Shown here: positions 37,314 through 50,200 of the stretch, in pieces
Numbering within the stretch: position 1 is the first letter of the stretch
Layout: every line of letters begins with the position of its first letter
From: Papilionanthe hookeriana x Papilionanthe teres
Taxonomy: Eukaryota; Streptophyta; Magnoliopsida; Asparagales; Orchidaceae
DNA length: 64,000 bases
Reading direction: 5' to 3'
Assembly (NCBI GenBank): GCA_022702705.1
Contig: CM040423.1
Coordinates: 111,340,738-111,404,737, forward strand
Translations under genes and position numbers: made by a program
The notes under the pieces: generated by a model
Told to the model about the DNA's origin: nothing
Seen by the model: the letters and a program-made list of their open reading frames with translations, nothing else
Database searches by the model: none

Positions 37314-39304
37314 AAATGTTGTCGCCGCTCCCGCTCCGCTTGGGTTTCGCCGCATTGCGAACCCTAAGGCCTACTCCACGGATTCTGATCCTCGCGTCTT
37401 CTCCGGCGTCATCATTCGCTGCTCTTCGTCATTGACTCTGGCTAGCGGAGGAGCTCGCGGACTGTTTTCGAGCCTTCTCGTCTGCTGTGTCTGCGGAAGG
37501 TCTGGTTCGCGTCTGCGACGCATTCGATCTGCGGCTCTGCTAGACTCCTGCTCGAAGCTTCTTGATTGCTTGCGTCGTCGACTGTCTGCTTGCTAGTGGG
37601 CGAAGTGTTCTGTCTGCTCGACACCGGGTTTGACACTTACAAGATCGCTTCCCTGCGTCTCCTGCTGTTCGGGGTCTCAGGGTTTGTGATCCTGCAGCAA
37701 GCTTGACTGGATTTGCGCACCTACTTGTGTAGTCGCCGAAATGGCTTCGGGTCGTTCTTACGCCGACGCCCTCGCCGGCGATAAGCCCGCCCGCGCTCCT
37801 TCACGTTCCAACATGTTTCCGCAACGATTTCACGATGCATTTGCGCGAGGAGTTGAATCGGGATTCCTAAAAAGCATCCCGTAAAGACGCACGAGCCTCG
37901 CCATCTTTCTTGCGAGGAAGAGATCTTCATCCTCGCCGCACCCTGCCGTTTGTTCCTAGTTGGCGAGTTCCTCTACGGTAATCCAAAACTCGAACTAATC
38001 CAGTAAGGAATTTGAGCGAGATGAAGCCGATTGGAAGGCTTGGAAGATTAGAAGACCGGATGGTCGGCATGTTCTCATCCAGCCGACGGATGATGGAGAT
38101 TACACCGGGTGTTGCTTCAGTAGAACGACTTCGCATCGACGATCGGGTGATGAAGGTGCTTTGAATCGAGCCTCCCATCATCCACTGTCCGGTTGCGCTT
38201 CCCGGATACGCGGTACACCTCTACGATCGGGAGCTTCTTTTACCTTCGCAGAGGTCATGGCACTCCACTTCAATCAGACCCGCCCGCGGAACATCCGACT
38301 CGCCCTGCCAGGCGAGAATGCGATAGAACCGAGACATTACGCTACGCTTTTCCGAGAGAGTTCTGGATTGGCACACAACATCGGCGATTCCGCAGCCACG
38401 GCGGGATTCGAACGGTGTCTCTTTCATCGTACCCGCTGTCGTATGTTTGGACACTCCTCCATTAGTGTTACCAATCGCATCCGAACCTCAAACCTCCACG
38501 TGCCAATACTACTTGGACCACATATTTCGCGTCGGATGTCCGCTTCCCTCCCCTTCGAAGATACCCACTGCTCGTTGCGGATCGGATTGAGTTGGCTCGA
38601 CTTGTGGAGGAGCGACGGGCGGTTCCCATCGATAGTCGGGGATGAGGCCATCGCTCTGCCTCCTTCTCTGGAGCGAGCTACACTTCCACATCGGTACCCA
38701 CTATTACGGAGAGAGCGAGACTCCCCGCCATGATATGACCGAAGACGAGGGAAGAGACACACACTCATGTGGATATTAATATTCAATCCAAAGATTTGAC
38801 TTCTGTATCGCCTTCTGCTCCTTCTGTTCCTATGACTACAGATCATACGTCTTCCCATGAAAGGGGGGCCCTGGTTTCTCCTCCAATTCTCCACCCACCT
38901 ACGGAAGGCCCATATCTTCAGGGGGGCACTATCCCACTTGGAGGTGAATCAGTAACTATTTCCACTAAAGCATATCTCCGATTCTGCGAAGAAGAATGGC
39001 AAGTGTTTATCTCCGGAGGAAGAAGAAAGCGGGGCTCTATCCCATGGAAATATTATGGACGATAGTCCGGTTTCCCCTGGTATTGGGGAAGCTCTTCAGA
39101 ATGCGAGTTAGAGCTGTGTTTTTGAAGCCTTGGGAACCTTGTCCTCTTTAGCTGTTAGTTTTTGTGTTGTATCTTCTGTATCGCTCGGATAGAGCTCTAT
39201 TTTACTTTTTTGGTTTTACGGGATGTGCTCAATTTTGTTTGGGTCATCTTATATTACTCTTTGTACCCTCTTTAATTTCGATACGATAGAGCTACGGCCC
39301 TTTC

Positions 39305-39353
<49 letters not shown>

Positions 39354-42300
39354 GAAAAGGAGCTACTAGGGCTCCCTACATGTTAAAGAAACCCAAAAGG
39401 TGAACTATATCTCAAAACATAGCTAAAAACAAAAAAGGATGCCACTGCAACCTTCAAAATATAAACGACAAATACAACAGAAACAAAAATGAAAGCATGA
39501 AACTCATCAAAGGAAAAGCCAGAGTGCAGCAGTCAGGTGATAACTCCAAGTTGGGGGATGTCTAGAAGATCTCCTTCGAGTAGGAAAGCGAGTGCTGTAG
39601 GGGCAGTGGATGAAATGTTCACAGTGAGTGAGTTCGTCGCAGCTCTAGCCAACCAATTAGCAGGCTTGTTCCCCTCCCTATAAATAAAAGAGTAATTGGT
39701 CTGCCACTGGGAATTGAGAGAGATAATGTGGTCTCCAGAAGATAAGATGCCAAGGTAGTGAATTAGTGGAATTTAGTAGTGTAAGAAGAGCAGTGGAGTT
39801 AACTTCCACCCAAATGTTGTGCCAGGAGCACTTAATTGCAATTTGTAAAGCCCAGTGAACAGCGATTAGTTCAGCCTCCAAAGGATCACTAGCAATGATG
39901 GGGGCAGAAAAATGTAGCAGACAGTGTCCAGAAGAACTTCGGAACAATCCACCAATACCTGTCTCATGCTAAAAAAAACTCCCATCAGTATTGATTTTGA
40001 TAACATTAGGGGTAGGTGGTTTCCAATGTACAATGTAAACAAGGGGTTGTCTGTCAGTACGGGAGCAGTAAAGGATGTTGGAGAACTTCTTGTGATTAAT
40101 CAATTTAGAAATAAAAGTGATGCAATTTCTGCTAACCTGCTGGAAAGTGGGACAGTGGTCATGATGTTTTGCTTGGTTCCTAGCCATCCAGAGAAACCAA
40201 AGACAATGAGGGGTATGCTACCATAATTTTGAAGATTCCAACTCTCTCAGCAGAAAAAAAGATTGTCTCATTGAAGATGATCATCATTGAAGTGAAAATG
40301 TTGCCAAAGGTTTCTCCAAACAGCTTGAGAGTAAGGACACTAAAAATACTGATGCACAACAGACTCTTCCTCAATTTGACACAGACAACACTTAGAAAGA
40401 CTCCTCAATCCTTTGAGTTTATGAATGTCATCAGTAGGTAAAAGTTTTTTAAAAACCCTCCAGCAGAAAAAGGACATTGAGGGGGTTAAAAAGGAGTTCC
40501 AAATGACTGGATCCCAAGGAACCGTAGGCCAAACAAATAATTTGTTGTAGTGAGCCTTGGTAAGGCTACTAGCTCGGGGAGTGCCATAAAATTCTATCAG
40601 GCTTGTTTCTGTTGAAAGAAATAGTGGAGATTTTAATTACTGAATGTTGTGGGAGTATAGCAGACAATTTGGATAGGGACCAATGTTCACCTTCCCAAAA
40701 ATCAGCCACAGTGTAATCAGTGGTTCTATTAGTAGCAGCCATCAGCCAATCAGAGGGACACCACTGATCCAACCAAAAATTTAGGTGTCCATGTCCCAAT
40801 CCCCATAGGAACTGTTGTTCAACAAGCTCCCTGATGGCAATCATTTTAACCCATAATTTAGAATCCCCAGACTTCCTTGAGACAAGGGTAGGGTGCTGAT
40901 CTCTACAGTACTTGCTCCTCATGAACAGTGCCCATAAGGAATTTTGGGTTCTGAATTGAATCCAAAGTTTACATAGATTCACTTGAAGTAGATGTTGTAA
41001 ACCTTTGAAGCCCATACCCCCTGCGAAGGTAGGGCTGACCAGCTTCTGCCAAGAGGCCCAATGAAGTTGTTGTCTTTGACCTGCCCAAAGAAACCTATTA
41101 AACATTCTTTCTATCTGCATTTGTGTACTTTTTTTCATTGAAGTCATCTTTAGAATGTAATTATGAAAGGTAGTTATAATGCTTTTAAGCAAGATGATTC
41201 TGCCACCATTAGACAGAAAAGTATTGGTCCAACATTCCACTTTATTTTGGATTTTGTGCAATATATCATCAAATTGTGATTGCTTGGTTCTTCCAGTAAG
41301 TAAAGTAGCTCCCAAGTATTTAAGTGGGAGATGAGTAACAGTAAAACCTGTAAATTGTAGGATCCAGTGTTTTCTGTAGGGGTCAAGGTTCTTAGGAAAA
41401 AGTAATTGACATTTGGCTGCATTGAATTGCATTCCAGAAGTGTCCTGAAAATGTTTTATACATTTGAACACTTGTTTGATAGCATGTTGGGTGGCATTGG
41501 AGAAGAGCATGATATCATCAGCATAAATAAGATGAGTGACAAATTCTGGCCCTGTGATGGTGCTGACATTGGTGTTAAGTAGTATGTAAAATTTTGGAAA
41601 GATAGTCCATAGCTAATATGAAAAGAATGGAGATAATGGGTCCCCTTGTTTTAACCCTTTGGTAGCATGAAAAGATCCCCAGGATTGTCTATTGAGGAGA
41701 ATGGATTGAGTATTATTCTGCAGCCATCTGGAAATCAATTGGCAGCCAAAACCTCTAAAATGAAATCTCAAGAGATAGTGTCATATGCCTTTTGGATATC
41801 AAGGTTATAGATGAGGTTTCCTCCTCTGCAATGTTTATCTAAATCCAGAAGGAGTTCTTGTGCTAACAAAACATTATCAGTTATGGATCTACCTTTAATG
41901 AAGGCAGATTTGTGGAGGCTAACCAGTTGCCCCAAATGGGGTTGAAGTCTGTGAACTAGAATTTTGCTGATAGTTTTGCTGACAATAGAAGTTAGATTGA
42001 TGGGTCTAAAGTGAACCCATTTATTATGCATAGAAGTTTTGGGGATTAATACAATGTTGGAAGCACTGAAAAAAGTGGAGAGACTATTACCATTGAAGAA
42101 GCTATGGATAGCATCAGTAACTTCCCCTTTGATAATCTGCCATGACTTTTTATAAAAATCAGCTGTGAAGCCATCAGGGCCAGCAACTTTGGAGCTGTCA
42201 ATGGATTGAATAGCTTGTCATATTTCCTCATCAGAGGGAATGGAGGTCATAATAATTGCCTGTGCAGTGGGGATATCATCAGCAAAGAGGCTGTTGTCAA

Positions 42301-45189
42301 TATAGCTTTTGGGATTATCAGACTGAGTTAAGAGCTTCTGAAAATGAGCCACTGCATTCATAGCAATATCAGTGGAGTTGGTAAGCCAGTGTCCCTCAGA
42401 GGTCTGAATAGTATGAATGGTATTACATTTTCTCTTGTAATTGATATAATTATGATAGTACTTAGTATTTCTATCACCCTCCTTGAAAATATTAATAGCA
42501 GCCTTCTGTTTCAGTAGAAGGTCTTGTCTCTCAATGGCAGTAAGAAGGTATTCCTGTGCTGTTAGCAGTTCCTTCTCAACATTAGAGCCCTAAAGGGCCT
42601 CTTTCTCTAGCTTATCCACCGCCTTTTCAGCATCTCTGACTGTTTGGAAGACATCACCAAAAGAAGACCAACTCCACGATTTGAGAGCTCTCCCCACTTT
42701 GCTGTGTAACATATGTAGTTTGATAATAGTGTCTTGATGTATCACTCCAGTCCAAGCCTTCGGCACAATGTTGTTGAATTCTTGATGATGAGACCACATA
42801 TTAAGATATATAAAAGGTGGGGAATGTGGAAGATTCAGGGGAGCAGTGATTGTGATGAGTAGGGGGTCTATGATCAGAGCCCACCAAACTGAAATGTGCG
42901 ATGAAAGTGAGTAAGAACTGATTGTACCAATGAGTGTTGGCTAAGACCCGGTCTAGCCTCTGCCAAATCTGTCCCCTTTTCCAAGTGAAGGGAGGGCCTT
43001 TATAGCCCAAATCAAACAGCCCAGATCTGGCAATATTATCACTGAAAAGAGTCATTTTTTGCATATTTGGAGCTCTCCCACCAGACTTTTCCATAAAAGA
43101 TCCAATACAGTTGAAATCTCCCCCTACCACCCACGGAGAGTTCATAGTGGTACTAATGGTATTTAAGCAACTCCATAAAGATCTTCTGTCTTCCTGTTTA
43201 CAACCTGCATAAATGAAGGAAGCAAACCCCAAATAACCATTAAGAGTGAAAGAAATGTGAACAAACTGGTAATTGTCCACCAGAACAGTCCAATTGACCT
43301 CTTGTCTGCAAAAGATCCAAATTTTGTTATTTATATTGGTGTAGTGAGAGAAGCCCATGAAGTTTTTATAAGAGGTTGGGAATGGATATGAACCATAGGT
43401 TCAAGATGGCGAAACACCATAGATTGTGTTTTTTTATGAGGTAATTGAGTCTTTTAAAAGAAAGGGGGTGAGCAATACCCCTTATGTTCCAAATTCAGAA
43501 ATTGATCATTGAGGAGGGTGGTTGGAGGATTGGGATTTAGATCGGGATCGACCCCTAGGAGGTCTAGAGGGGGAGTTCGATTTAGCTTTCCCATATACCA
43601 GTATGTCCTCTGAAGTCTTATGGAGTTCCTCCAATTGCTTCTTCTTTTTCTTTGTTGTTTGTACTTGCCAAGTGTCTTCCATAGTTTGTTGAATTTCTGT
43701 CAATAAAGCTTCTGAGGGGATCATGCTGTCACTGGAGACAGCAACCACCTGCGTGACTTCTCTAGGTTTGTTAGCATTACTAGAGGAGTTGGTGCAATGG
43801 ATTCGCTGAATTTGTTGTAAATCAGTTGGGATGGAGGAAGGAGCAGTGGCAATAACCTTCTCCACTATAGGAGTGGGTATATCGGTCATGATAGGAGGTG
43901 TTTGCACAAATTTGAACACATTAGGAGCTTTGTCAGTGACCATCAATTCAATAGAGTTGGGAGGATGTTTCTTGGATGTAGGATGAAGTCTGAAGCATCT
44001 ATCCATAGTATGGCCAAACATCCTACAGTGTTAGCAGTAATAAGGTTTAGACTGTAAGACAACTTCTTGCCAAAAACCCTCATTGCCAGCAATAACTCAG
44101 ATCCTTTTGAGTTCCGGAAGAGTAATATCTCTTTCCACAAGGATTCTAGCAACCCCTGGCGTAGCTTTGTTGAGAGTGGGCGGGTCCACCATCAGAGGGG
44201 TGCCCAAAGCTTGTGCCATGTTGAACAGAGCATTGTGGGTAAAGTATTGGTGGGGAAGGGCCGGCAATTTGAACCATAGAAGTACCACAGGGGGTTCCTT
44301 GCTAGGGTCAAAGTCAAGAGTCCATTTGATGATTTTCATGGTGGTGCCAGCAATGGCAATGGACTGCTTAGCTAAGAGTTTGGCATAATCTTCCTCCACT
44401 GATAGTTGAATAAGCAGATGTCTCCCATCTAAGAGCCCAAGTTTCCAAGAGCCCATCAAATTTAGTGATTCGAAAAAATTTCTCACCAGTTATTATTTTG
44501 GATGGCCAAGTAAGAACTTTCCAACCAAAGAGAATTTAATTGCTTCATTCAGAGAATTAACCTCTTGTTCAGTGAAGTGAACTGCTGGCTCTCCATCCTT
44601 TAATCCAACAGGATGGTGATCGACCAGCCGCCGCATCATGGAAGCTTTGGGGGAAGATTAATTGGTCAAAATTAGTGGGAGTAACTTGTCATTTTCCTAC
44701 TACCCCGGCATAGGTCGCCTTAGCCCAGGCAGCATCCGTCACAAGATCAATGGGAGTAGGTGCAACCATTAAGGTAGCACACCACCAAACAACACAGAGA
44801 AGAAAACGGTGGAGAACGAGTGGAGGAACACCACAAGGGAAAGCAGGGTGGGAGCCTGTGAAAACCTCTCCCACGAACGACGCAGTGGGGACGAATCGAG
44901 CAAACAGAGTGGGACGACGACAAACCTGGTCGAGGACAATGCTGAATCGCAGACGCGACCGAGACGGAGCACTGAGGAAGACGACGCTGCGAGAAACTCC
45001 GCGACGAAACCCAGGCCGAACCCGCGCAGGTGAGCCGAACTGCGCAGCTGGACGAACCGCTGACGATGAAGAAGAAGCCTACCTTCATTGTCGTGCCGGA
45101 AGGTCTCGATGCGTTTGACGAAGTCGAGAAGAAGGGATCACCGGGAAAAGCCATGGCGAAACCCTAGCAGAGCTCCCGCCTTCATCCCG

Positions 45190-45236
<47 letters not shown>

Positions 45237-47230
45237 CATATAGATAGCTAGGCTCTCGCTGAGGGTTTCACTCAATGTCGATTCCCGACATTGAACTTTG
45301 GCTCCACTCCATTTCTCATTGGTATCCAGTTTCCATCGGTATCCATTTTCCATCATTGTCCAGTTTCCGTCGCTTCTCGCTGACAAAGACGCTCACGTCT
45401 TCGATCGCTCCCGTCGACGCAGGATCGCACGTCGCCTAACAACGCCTCTGCTTGACGACCCTTTGCTTGCATTTTCGATCCCCTTCGACTCAAGGTTTCG
45501 ACGTCGGCTCGACGACCCGCTGACGACGTTTGCGTCTTCATCCCCATCGACGCAAGCTACCTGACGTCAGTCTCGGATCGTTTCGACTCGCAGGTCGACA
45601 GCTCGCTGATTTCTGTCTTGGATCGCCCCCAACTTGTCGCATGCCACGCATGTTAGCGCAGTTTTCTGCTCCTGTGACTTGTGAGAAGCGCGCTAATGGC
45701 TTCAGGGCCTTCCTACGCCGCCGCCATCACCGGTGACAACTCCGTCAAGCCCTCCAATACTACAGTAGCTCACAAAGGCAACTCCCCTTTCCACCTCGCC
45801 GACAACCGGATATTCCCCCAGTCGTATCAAGATTCAGTTGCAGGATATGGTGATTGCAATCTCATTAAAAAAGTAGGGAAAGAGGTGGATAAATCAGCGC
45901 TATTCTTCACTGATGCTGAAATCTCATCTCTTGCTGAAAAACACAAATTTATACTAGTTGACAAGTTCCAATTAGGTCGCCCGAAGATGGAGAATATCAG
46001 GAAGATTTTTGAAGACTTCAAGCTAGTTGGGGATTGATAGGTGGGTCTTTTCGACGGAAGACATGTTTTGATTCAACTGTGCATTAAAGAAGATTACACG
46101 AGGATTCTCTCGAAGAAATTCATTACAATCGAGGGCAAACCGATGAAGTTGCTCAAATGGACTCCTGATTTTGATCTCAGCCAAGAACCCCTCTTTGCGT
46201 CTATCTGGTTCTCATTACCTGAACTCAAGCTTCAATTCTTTGACTATCCTACCATATATGCAATTGGGAATTTCCTTGGAAAACCTATGCAGGTAGACAC
46301 ACCTACAGTTCATTGCTCCAGGCCTTACACTGTAAGGATTTTGATTGAAAGAGATATTACACTACCAGATGCAGACGAAATCTAGCTTGGTTCTGCTCAA
46401 AACGTTATTGGCAAAAAATCATTATGGAACAAAAACCTAACTACTGCAAGCACTGCAAGATGTTCGACCACTAATAAGAGAAATGTTTTAGATTGCACCC
46501 ATAGTTGAGAACTTCTCGTCAAAAGCAGGACCCCACTGCTCTGGACAGATTTGCTACACTAGATGTGGGACTCACCACAAGACAGGTATTGGTACCTGAG
46601 GTAATTCAAGAACTCCCCACTGCTCTAGACACATTGGCTCCACCTGAGGAGGGACCACCATAAGACCGAAAGTGGTATTTGCCCCTACTTCTGAAGAAAT
46701 AATGTTTGAAATGCAATTCAAGACAGTCCTGTAGCTCCTCTTCAGGAAGCACCAAGTGCAGAGGTAACATTACATACTGAACCTCTCGCTGCTGCAACAT
46801 TTGCCTTTCCTTCTACTGAGGTTCTATCATCTAATTAGACCGAGGATCGCATGAGTCAATCTTCAGATGAAGAATGACAGGTTTACACTTCTCGTCGGAA
46901 AAAGAAGGCTGGGGGCACACTCCAACTTGTAAACTTAATGGATGACACTTTGGTTACTCCTGACAATGACACGACACTTCAAAGCTTGATACCTGGCTCC
47001 GTCACTAAAGTTAGAGGAAGAGGCAGGACAAAAATGGCCTGTCCCTAGCTTCTTGTTTTGTTTTGTATGTTTTAGAATTGTTTAGAGTTTGTATCCCTTT
47101 ATGTTCGGGTTTTATTGTTTGTTGCTATCTTTTGGGTAGAGTGCCTCCTTTGGGTCCTCTCGCTCAAACTTGATGTATCCTATCTTTTTCAATAAAATTA
47201 GCCTTTTGGGCTTTTCTAAATATATATATA

Positions 47231-47262
<32 letters not shown>

Positions 47263-50200
47263 GATATATATTTTTTAGGCTATATTGGGTCGTCGTTCCC
47301 GCTCTACTAGGGTTTCCCCTCATGGCGAACCCTAGCGTCTTCTTTACTCTCGCTCGTACTGCATCCATCTCTTTCTTCTTCGACTGTCTGGTGGAGGACG
47401 CTTGTCTTCGTTTTCGGCTCTGGTTGGTGGAGGAGCTCACGTCTTCGTCATTTGTTTCGTCCGACGAAAGAGCTCGTGTCGTCTGGTGCTTCGCGTTTGT
47501 CTGCTAAGTCGTGCGTGTTCTGCGACGCTTCAGCCTACATGTTCTTTCGTGTCGACTGACTTATGCCGCTCCACTGCTGCATCAAAGCCTTCGACTGTTG
47601 CGACCTGCTCGACTGTTGCGTCAAAGCCTGCTTGACTGCCGCGTCGCCTCTTCGTGCGTAGCAACCTTTTCTAGTGTGCTTCGTCTGGAGCTCGCATTTC
47701 TTGAGGTGCAGACTGAACGGCTTCAGGCTTCTCGACAGCTGCTGCCTGGTAGTTGCACTGCCATTAAGCTCCTTTCTATTTCCACACGCTTCAAACCGCC
47801 GATTCATAACTCCACTCGAATGGAGCGGAGTTATGCAGCTGCTGTGTCTGCGGGTTCGAAGCTTGATTTTGCTATCGGAAAGTCATGCATTTTTCCACAA
47901 TCATTCCACGAGGCCCTTGAAGTTGGAGGTGGTGACCACACATTCATAAAAAAGCTTGGGAAAAAAAAATGAGAAACCTGCTATTTTTCTCTCTGAGGCC
48001 TAAACCGGTAGTCTTGCGTCTGCTTATCGTTTTTCTATAGTGGGAAAATTCCTTTATGGTCAACTAAAACTTGAGATCTTCCGAAAAGATTTTGAAGCTA
48101 TGAAGTTATCGGGTATTTGGAAAATTGGCTTACTTGATGACCGCCATATACTCATTCAGTTATCTAATGAAGCATACTACACTTATATATTTTCTCGAAA
48201 GGTAATCAAAGTTAATAACCGTTTTATGAAAATTTTAAAGTGGATTGTCGATTTTGATCCAAAAGTGGAGTCCCTTATCATTCCTATTTGGATAACGTTC
48301 TCGAGGTTAGAAGTGCAGCATTTCAACTATGAAATTCTTTACTCTGTACAGTTGCTTACGGTAAGCCTCTCAGGGTTGATAATCTCACGCTTGTTATCAC
48401 CAGATCCTGTGTGGCTTATGTGTTAATTGAAAGAGATATCACTCAACTTGCTCCAGATAATGTATGGATTCGATCCAATCACAAAGGGTACTGGCAAAAA
48501 GTTGAAATAGATTCACATCCTCCGTTTTGCTCTCATTGTAGTATGTTTTGGTCACAGTTCTACCACTTGCTATCGTTTGCACCCCCACTTAAAAGTTCAA
48601 CAACCTCCTCAGAAATCTATTCATACTGACTCGGGGGTGGACGTCTTACTGCCTACCATCACACTGGGAGGGTGTAACCGATCTTGTTGCAACTCCGCAC
48701 ATCTACCTCTGCTCATTTGCCTGAAGCTTCTCCAGATGAGAACATTTTTGCTGATCCTCCTATTCAAATCTTGGCTGTCACTGATGAAGAACTCCGTACC
48801 CAAGCTGTTGCCATAGAACCTACTACTGATGTTACAGGTGGCCCTATTTCTCTTGTTCTCTCTGACGCCTCGGATGCTCTCGTCACAGAGGTTAGACGTA
48901 CTCGAACGTGGGGACTCACGTGTACGCACGTGCGGGATCTTGATGTGCAACGGCCTACACCTATTCGGCCACCTTTGGACCACTCCACTGATCAGTTAAG
49001 TCAATCCTCGGATGAGGAATGACAAGTTTACACATCCAGGAGAACAAAAAAAGAATGAAGACCTCTTTGATGGATGACACTTTGGTCAATTTGGGAAATG
49101 GTTTGCACCTTACCAACTTGTTAACCAGCTCCCGTCCGAGAACTAGAGGCAGAGGCTGGACTGTACATCCCTAGCCTTTTGTGCTTTAGATGTTATATGT
49201 ATCTTTTTGGGATTTTGTGTGTGTTGTATCGTGTGGGATGAGTTTTCTGTATTAATTTCAACAATGTATCGTTAATATGTTAAACTTCATTTGAAACTTG
49301 GTAAGTTTAACGCTGTGGACACAGCATTATAGGATGCACAAAAAATAAAAATTTTGGTTTGTGCCGGAGTTCGGTCCTGCATATTTGCTTTTGTAGAGTG
49401 AGGTAACTTAACTGACGGTTATTTTCATCATCTTCCTTCAGGCGATTAAATTTTGGATAGCACAGCTGCTTTGCGCTCAACTGCTCAACTTCTTTTGCTT
49501 TTGACAATTTAGTGCCGATCAAATTTGAGTTGATTTCTGGTTATGACTGCAAAGCATATTGTGAACCTTTAGCTATTTTGTCATCTTGAATATTACTTCT
49601 CGACTTTCACGGAGTATATAAACAGAGCAAAACGATTGTGACGTACAAACCTTAAATCATTGATTACTTCCTCTTTTTGTTGTGTCCTGCTCCACCACAA
49701 TATTAACTGCTTTCCAGGATTAATATGTAGGTATAGTAGAAAAGATGGAGATAGAGCAAGTATATTGTTGAAGACGAGGTTCCTTGTATCATGGATATAT
49801 TGGCTCCTATTTCTTCCTAATTTTCCTTTAAGTCTCAAGGTCATATGGAAAGACTAATCATTCAATTTGCTTTTTTTGTAATTTTTACATGTGTGCTTGA
49901 TATCCAGTGCGGAAATGGGTCCACAGATGATGAATTCAGTCCAAAATGTGTATCTTCTCTTTTGGGCATCAGGATGCTAGGAGTTGCTGCTGGTTTATGG
50001 CACACACTGTGCATTTCAGCTGATGGTGGTGTCTATGCATTCGGTGGAAATCAGTTTGGGCAGCTAGGAACTGGTCTAGATCAAGCAGAGGTTTGACTTT
50101 TGATTTTAATTAGGAAGCCATCGCCCGCAATATACCATTTTGGAATGCTATGAATTGAACCTTTTATATATCTTTTTGTTATTTTATTTCACAGACACTT

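Larger units (their letters stand above)
39349..45190 (-). mobile_element. Two-ORF plant L1-type LINE with RNase H, 5.84 kb, nearly complete, antisense
   Basis: The minus strand carries, in order, a leader with CTGCTAGGGTTTCGCC (45169-45155), ORF1 (44769-43506), ORF2 (43509-39678: endonuclease, reverse transcriptase, zf-RVT, RNase H), a 3' UTR of about 330 nt and a (TA)n tail. (TA)n tracts lie on both sides (39307-39348 and 45191-45233). Its ORF1 shares all domains with the half-LINEs, and its 5' end and TA tail resemble theirs. It is the obvious autonomous relative. Only a handful of stops and frameshifts are visible, so it is younger than HL-A or HL-D. Confidence 0.9.
45234..47218 (+). mobile_element. 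HL-E: near-complete half-LINE, 1.98 kb, best-preserved ORF1
   Basis: The leader differs from the other copies: GAGGGTTTCACTC, an eight-pair hairpin CAATGTCG..CGACATTG (45273-45293) and three 17-bp tandem units (45321-45371). It is followed by a GC-rich stretch, ORF1 (45696-47048) and a 3' UTR with AATAAAATTAGCC and TTTTGGGCTTTTCTAAATA before the (TA)n tail. No ORF2. Sense to the host gene. Confidence 0.85.

Noticed and set aside
38161..38733. 190-codon open frame as an independent gene
   Set aside because: It is a shifted-frame reading of the decayed HL-D ORF1. Only the short CRMFGHS knuckle piece belongs to the family frame.
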